This document shows positions 60,745 through 64,000 of a stretch of DNA of 64,000 nucleotides, one piece after another. The DNA comes from Carya illinoinensis (taxonomy: Eukaryota; Streptophyta; Magnoliopsida; Fagales; Juglandaceae), in assembly GCF_018687715.1 (NCBI RefSeq), contig NC_056764.1, positions 12,731,001 through 12,795,000 of the forward strand. The letters run 5' to 3'. A program made the position numbers and the translations under genes. Position 1 is the first letter of the stretch. Each line of letters opens with the position of its first letter. A model generated the notes under the pieces. It did no database searches, was not told the DNA's origin, and worked only from the letters and a program-made list of their open reading frames with translations.

Positions 60745-61450
60745 ATTGATGATATGATTTATCTGAGAATGAAAATGGAGCATCCCTGAAGGATCGCCCT
60801 AAATCAATAATTTTATTGAGTATCTCATATGAGTGATACTTGTACCAAAAGCTCATTATGATTTATGCACCTGAAGTTGCATAATTGAAATTGTGGAAAG
60901 AATATATATTTGAATGAATGTCTCGAATGTGCTCCTGAAATAGCAATATCGAGTATGCTCCTGAAGTAACAATATAAAATGTAAACTTTCACAATATATT
61001 ATAAATTTGTATCAGGTCTTTCAGTGACTGAACAAAATAATGAGTTTTTAATAAGAATCATTATTCACGTCTTACTAGATCTACATCATTCCCTGAAGTG
61101 AATAATAATGAATTTATATCATTCTATTTCCTGAAGTGAAAAGAATAATGCGTTTCATTCAAAGAAACTAAGAGATTGGACGTGATAATGAATATCTTTT
61201 CAGGCCAAAAACTCGTATTGGAAAAGCTGTAAGCTTTCTCTTTGAGATGATATTATACAAATTATTGAATCAAATATTATGATGCATCAAAAGGTGATAT
61301 GATTCAAAATATTTGTATCTTTTCATGGTTATCTTGATCATTCAAAATCAATTACGATAAGTCGAATGATTTTCATATGGACGTCCATAAAAGAACCAGA
61401 AGATTCTTTTACTATAAAGTCTTACCACCAGAAGTGGAAAGAAAAATTTG
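60745..61450 (+). repeat. decayed second copy of gag sequence
   Basis: Collinear with 59690-60370 but with deletions: GGATCGCCCTAAATCAATAA parallels GGACTGTGCTAAGGCAATGA. CCAAAAGCTCATTATGATTT parallels CCAAAAGCTCGTCATGATTG. CTGAACAAAATAATGAGTTT parallels CTGAGCAAAATAATGAACTT. TACCACCAGAAGTGGAAAG parallels TACCACCAGAAGTGGTTCA. No open frame survives. Confidence 0.75.
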
Positions 61451-61816
61451 CTTAAAGCAAATAAGATGAAATTATTCGACGTTATCTTGATTATCATATG
61501 TGAACCAGAAGTTCAGATGATAATTAAATTTTAGATACAATAAGATAAAAATGTCTCATATTCTAGCTGCTAAAATCCCAGCGAGGATTGAAGTCCCTGT
61601 AGGACAATTAAGAAATTTAACAGTCTAAAGACATGTATAAAGGCATGTGAGACTTATCGATACAAAAGATAGAGTATCTCAAAAGAGAAAGACACAAATA
61701 ATTTGATACTCCTGAAGAGGTCATACCCACAAAACAAGCAATAAAGTCCATCCAAATTCTTTGTATAAAATTCTCCTATATAAACTCTTGAGGAGTGCCT
61801 CCTGAAGAGGTTTTTC

Positions 61817-62310
61817 ATGAAAATGTATTCCCTTGAAGAGGGACAGGTACCTGAAAATAACGAGATCTTGTTACATTTCATGAATAATGGAGAAATTATG
61901 GATAGAAATAAAATCGTTGTCGATAAAGTATTTCCATATGAGATGGCAATTGACATTACCAGAAGTAATGGAGAAAGTGAATCAAGAACCGTCGAAGAAT
62001 ACCGACGTAAAATATTGGCCAATATTTGAAAGAAACAATTTCTGCAGAATTGATTCACTAGTAAAATATGATGCATCGGGACTTATAGTCCAAACACCTA
62101 AAGAGGTGATGCTTGTTGAATGTCAGTGGGTATTTATGGAAAGGAAATAAAAATGTGATATATAAATCACGAGTCAGTTTCTCAATTCCTGCAGAATTGA
62201 TATCACTAAGTAAAATGTGATAAATATGGACTTGAAGTCCAAACACCTAAAGATGTAATTTTTGTTAAATATCAGTGGATATTTATATACATGATATAAA
62301 AAGCCTGAAA
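61817..62310 (+). pseudogene. Copia pol remnant (pre-RT region), duplicated
   Basis: The frame at 61817-62029 and the shifted frame at 61887-62150 together resemble the stretch just before the reverse transcriptase of plant Copia elements: the NEI...GEIxDRNK motif, a spot matching SVEECRxRxDWPKW in decayed form, then QTPKEV and QWVF. A tandem duplication follows (62042 and 62189, period about 147 bp), repeating CTGCAGAATTGAT, CCAAACACCTAAAGA and ATCAGTGG. It ends in stops and cannot encode an enzyme. Confidence 0.6.
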
Positions 62311-62355
62311 CTTTTAATATGAAAATGTGATATAGAAATCACAAGTTAGTTTCTC
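62042..62355. repeat. direct duplication, period about 147 bp, in pol remnant
   Basis: CTGCAGAATTGA at 62042 and 62189. Further in, GTCCAAACACCTAAAGA and then TCAGTGG(G/A)TATTTAT occur in both. TGTGATAT(A/T)(A/G)AAATCAC recurs at 62153 and 62326. Confidence 0.75.
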
Positions 62356-62918
62356 GAAGAAACAATATTGATATGATTTTAAAGTGGTTGAAATCATATT
62401 AAGATTTTTATTAGCTTGAAAGTTATCGAGAGTTTGGATATGCATGATTAACTGCATATTTATATGGATCATTGGATCATGATATATATATATATGAAAA
62501 TCCATGAAGGATAGAAAATGTCTGAAACTTCTAATATGAATACATCTGGAAATATGTATTCTATCAAGTTTCAAAGATCCTTATATAATCTAAAGCAATC
62601 CAAACGCAAATGAAAACAAGCTATTATTGCAGTTTATATATATGATTTAAATGTCATTGAGGCTCCAGAAGAGCTCATAAAAACTGCACATATTTGAAAT
62701 ATAAATCTGAAACCCTTGCGGCTTCAAGGGGAAGATGGATGATGTTATTAGTCATGAAATACCATCTTTTAATACAATTAGTATTTCAGATTCATATTAT
62801 GAGTTTGATATGAAATGTGCATTATTAAAGAAAAAACAGCACACAGAACATCTACCAAAAGATAGAAACACAAATATGAATATTTGTGAAATATTATTTT
62901 ATTATCTTGAAGCAAGAA

Positions 62919-63344
62919 TTACAAAAATTTGAGACACTTTGCCTCATTCTTCAAACGCTCTTGTTCTTCAAGAATCTGCATAGCATCCCTATCTAAAGGG
63001 GTGGGCAATCGAAAAGAAGATTTAAGCAAGGATTTTAAATTCCTATTCTCTTTCTTTATTGATTCTATCTTCATGTTGGACTCCAGAAGAAGTCGCTGAA
63101 GTATAGCAATATTCTCGTGGAGATCGTCAACTCCACAAGTTCTGGATTGCAGTCGCTGAGAAAATGCGACAATGGATGATGAGTATCGGGTACCGAGACT
63201 CACAAGCTCATAGATAGTTTTATTATCTGCCCTACGAGTCAGATCATTATATTGCATGATAGCACCTGTGGTATAAGCAGGAACAACTGATGAACGAGGT
63301 GCCGAATACCTCATATATTGACCCTGAGAAGATTGCTGAGTCAT
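62919..63344 (-). CDS. antisense coiled-coil ORF inside Copia element
   Basis: Intact frame of 141 codons on the strand opposite to gag and pol. It starts MTQQSSQGQYMRYSAPRSSV at 63344, has YNDLTRRADNKTIYELVSLG and RYSSSIVAFSQRLQ, then GVDDLHENIAILQRLLLESN. A heptad-like, Lys/Glu-rich tail follows (MKIESIKKENRNLKSLL; ILEEQERLKNEAKCLK), suggesting a coiled coil. The start at 63344 is chosen over upstream in-frame ATGs because a strong TATA box lies at 63461-63466 and CTGCAATG gives a sensible context; upstream codons in the same frame look like leader DNA. No family recognised. Antisense ORFs are known in some plant LTR elements, usually between pol and the 3' LTR; here it sits before the RNase H end. 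Confidence 0.62.
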   Translation of the reverse strand: MTQQSSQGQYMRYSAPRSSVVPAYTTGAIMQYNDLTRRADNKTIYELVSLGTRYSSSIVAFSQRLQSRTCGVDDLHENIAILQRLLLESNMKIESIKKENRNLKSLLKSSFRLPTPLDRDAMQILEEQERLKNEAKCLKFL

Positions 63345-63460
63345 TGCAGAGAGAGATTGCAGGATAACAATGCAGAAAGAAATTGCAGAGTAAAAATGCA
63401 GTATGATTACAGAAAAGTGAAGAAGATGAGATGCTAATGAAGATGAGCTGAATATCTCTT

Positions 63461-63466
63461 TTATAG
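63461..63466 (-). promoter_or_regulatory. TATA box for the antisense ORF
   Basis: On the minus strand CTCTATAAAAGAGA, 117 bp before the ATG at 63344. The leader between them is CT- and CTGCA-rich (CTGCAATTTCTTTCTGCATT), like a plant 5' UTR. Confidence 0.6.
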
Positions 63467-63699
63467 AGAAAATTATGATACAGCATCTCTCGTGAAGAAA
63501 GAGAAAAGAGATGGAATATATCTTCATAGCTTTGCGGTGCCTGACAGCACGCCTGACACCTACATAGGAGTTGAAAATCCGAGGTGCTTGTCTGATCTTA
63601 AAAGGCTGGCCACCGTTTTTATTAAAAAATGAGGTTAGCGGTTTAATGTTGATGAATTCTCCACTAACTGTGTTATTTACAAGAACTCCAGAAGAGTAC

Positions 63700-63975
63700 A
63701 ACTCCAGAAAAGTAGTGATGAGCAGAAAGATCCAGTTGAGATTATTTTATCAACATGGATCAAGTCCACAGTTAGTTGGATGTACAGATGGAGTTATTTT
63801 TCAGATACACACAAGAAGATCATTGCAATTCATGAGAAGAAAGTTGAAATTGATATCAAGAAGGTACGGTCAAGTAAAAATCTGGCAGATTTATTCACTA
63901 AAGCATTACCAACTTCAACATTTAAGAAGATTATGCAGAACATTCGAATGCGGAGGTTTGAAGACCTATTATCAT
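63700..63975 (+). pseudogene. Copia RNase H C-terminal remnant
   Basis: HEKKVEIDIKKVRSSKNLAD followed by LFTKALPTSTFKKIMQNIRM then RRFEDL is the standard C-terminal end of Copia pol. Sequence before 63830 no longer matches the catalytic part of the domain. The element continues beyond the right edge. Confidence 0.75.
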
Positions 63976-64000
63976 ACACTACCAACTCAACATTTAAGAA

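Larger units (their letters stand above)
59072..64000 (+). mobile_element. Copia-type retrotransposon, decayed, runs off right edge
   Basis: A 426 bp LTR at 59072-59497 (TGTTATA...TATAACA) is followed by gag at 59600-60649 and a decayed second gag-like segment at about 60745-61450. Pol remnants come next: the region just before reverse transcriptase appears as NEILLHFMNNGEIMDRNKIV (61852 on) and later PKEVMLVECQWVFMERK. The end of RNase H appears as NLADLFTKALPTSTFKKIMQ at about 63878. The reverse transcriptase core, integrase and protease are not recognisable, and the space is too short for them. The 3' LTR is outside the window. An antisense ORF lies between the pol remnants. Confidence 0.82.

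Noticed and set aside
63247..63701. Upstream extension of the antisense ORF to 63701
   Set aside because: The in-frame part before 63344 covers the TATA box and leader and translates to Phe/Ile/Ser-rich text typical of CT-rich UTR, so the start at 63344 is preferred.
1..64000. tRNA or rRNA genes
   Set aside because: No cloverleaf-compatible A/B box pair or rRNA-like segment was recognised by eye.

Overview
The window is nuclear DNA of a woody eudicot. It is AT-rich and intron-bearing, with plant gene families and a dense load of plant transposable elements. The many AT-rich MITE copies with GATGAGATGAGA-type and AGTCG...CGACT-type ends look like Fagales (walnut/hickory/oak group) repeats; that placement is inference from repeat style, not proof.

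Host genes are few. A minus-strand gene is cut by the left window edge (1-443). A Dof zinc-finger transcription factor of the DOF3.2/DOF5.3-like group lies at 17645-19596 (+), as a 9-codon first exon, a 1,040 bp intron and a second exon with the DNA-binding domain; 303 aa, intact. A candidate 46-residue membrane peptide gene sits behind its own TATA box at 23973-24113 (+). An intact ROP-effector coiled-coil protein of the ICR/RIP family lies at 25371-29908 (-), three coding exons, 623 aa.

The rest is mostly mobile DNA. Seven hAT-type elements carry recognisable 8 bp target duplications: 1580-2240, 4922-5603, 27650-28071 (inside an ICR intron), 35410-36049, 41224-42130, 46283-50441 and 55043-55715. 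The 4.16 kb element at 46283-50441 carries a BED-finger hAT transposase broken by one frameshift and four stops; the 673 bp element at 55043-55715 looks like its internally deleted derivative. Two solo LTRs lie at about 9064-12035 and 37465-38112. A pol-less Gypsy relic fills 53504 to about 56406, with a 426 bp tandem duplication inside gag and the hAT derivative nested in it. A LINE tail lies at about 7455-7910. Two MITE families are scattered throughout.

From 59072 to the right edge is a Copia-type element: 426 bp LTR, broken gag, a second decayed gag copy, scrambled pol remnants and the end of RNase H. On the opposite strand, within this element, sits an intact 141-residue coiled-coil ORF with its own TATA box (62919-63344). 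This antisense gene is the most unusual item in the window.
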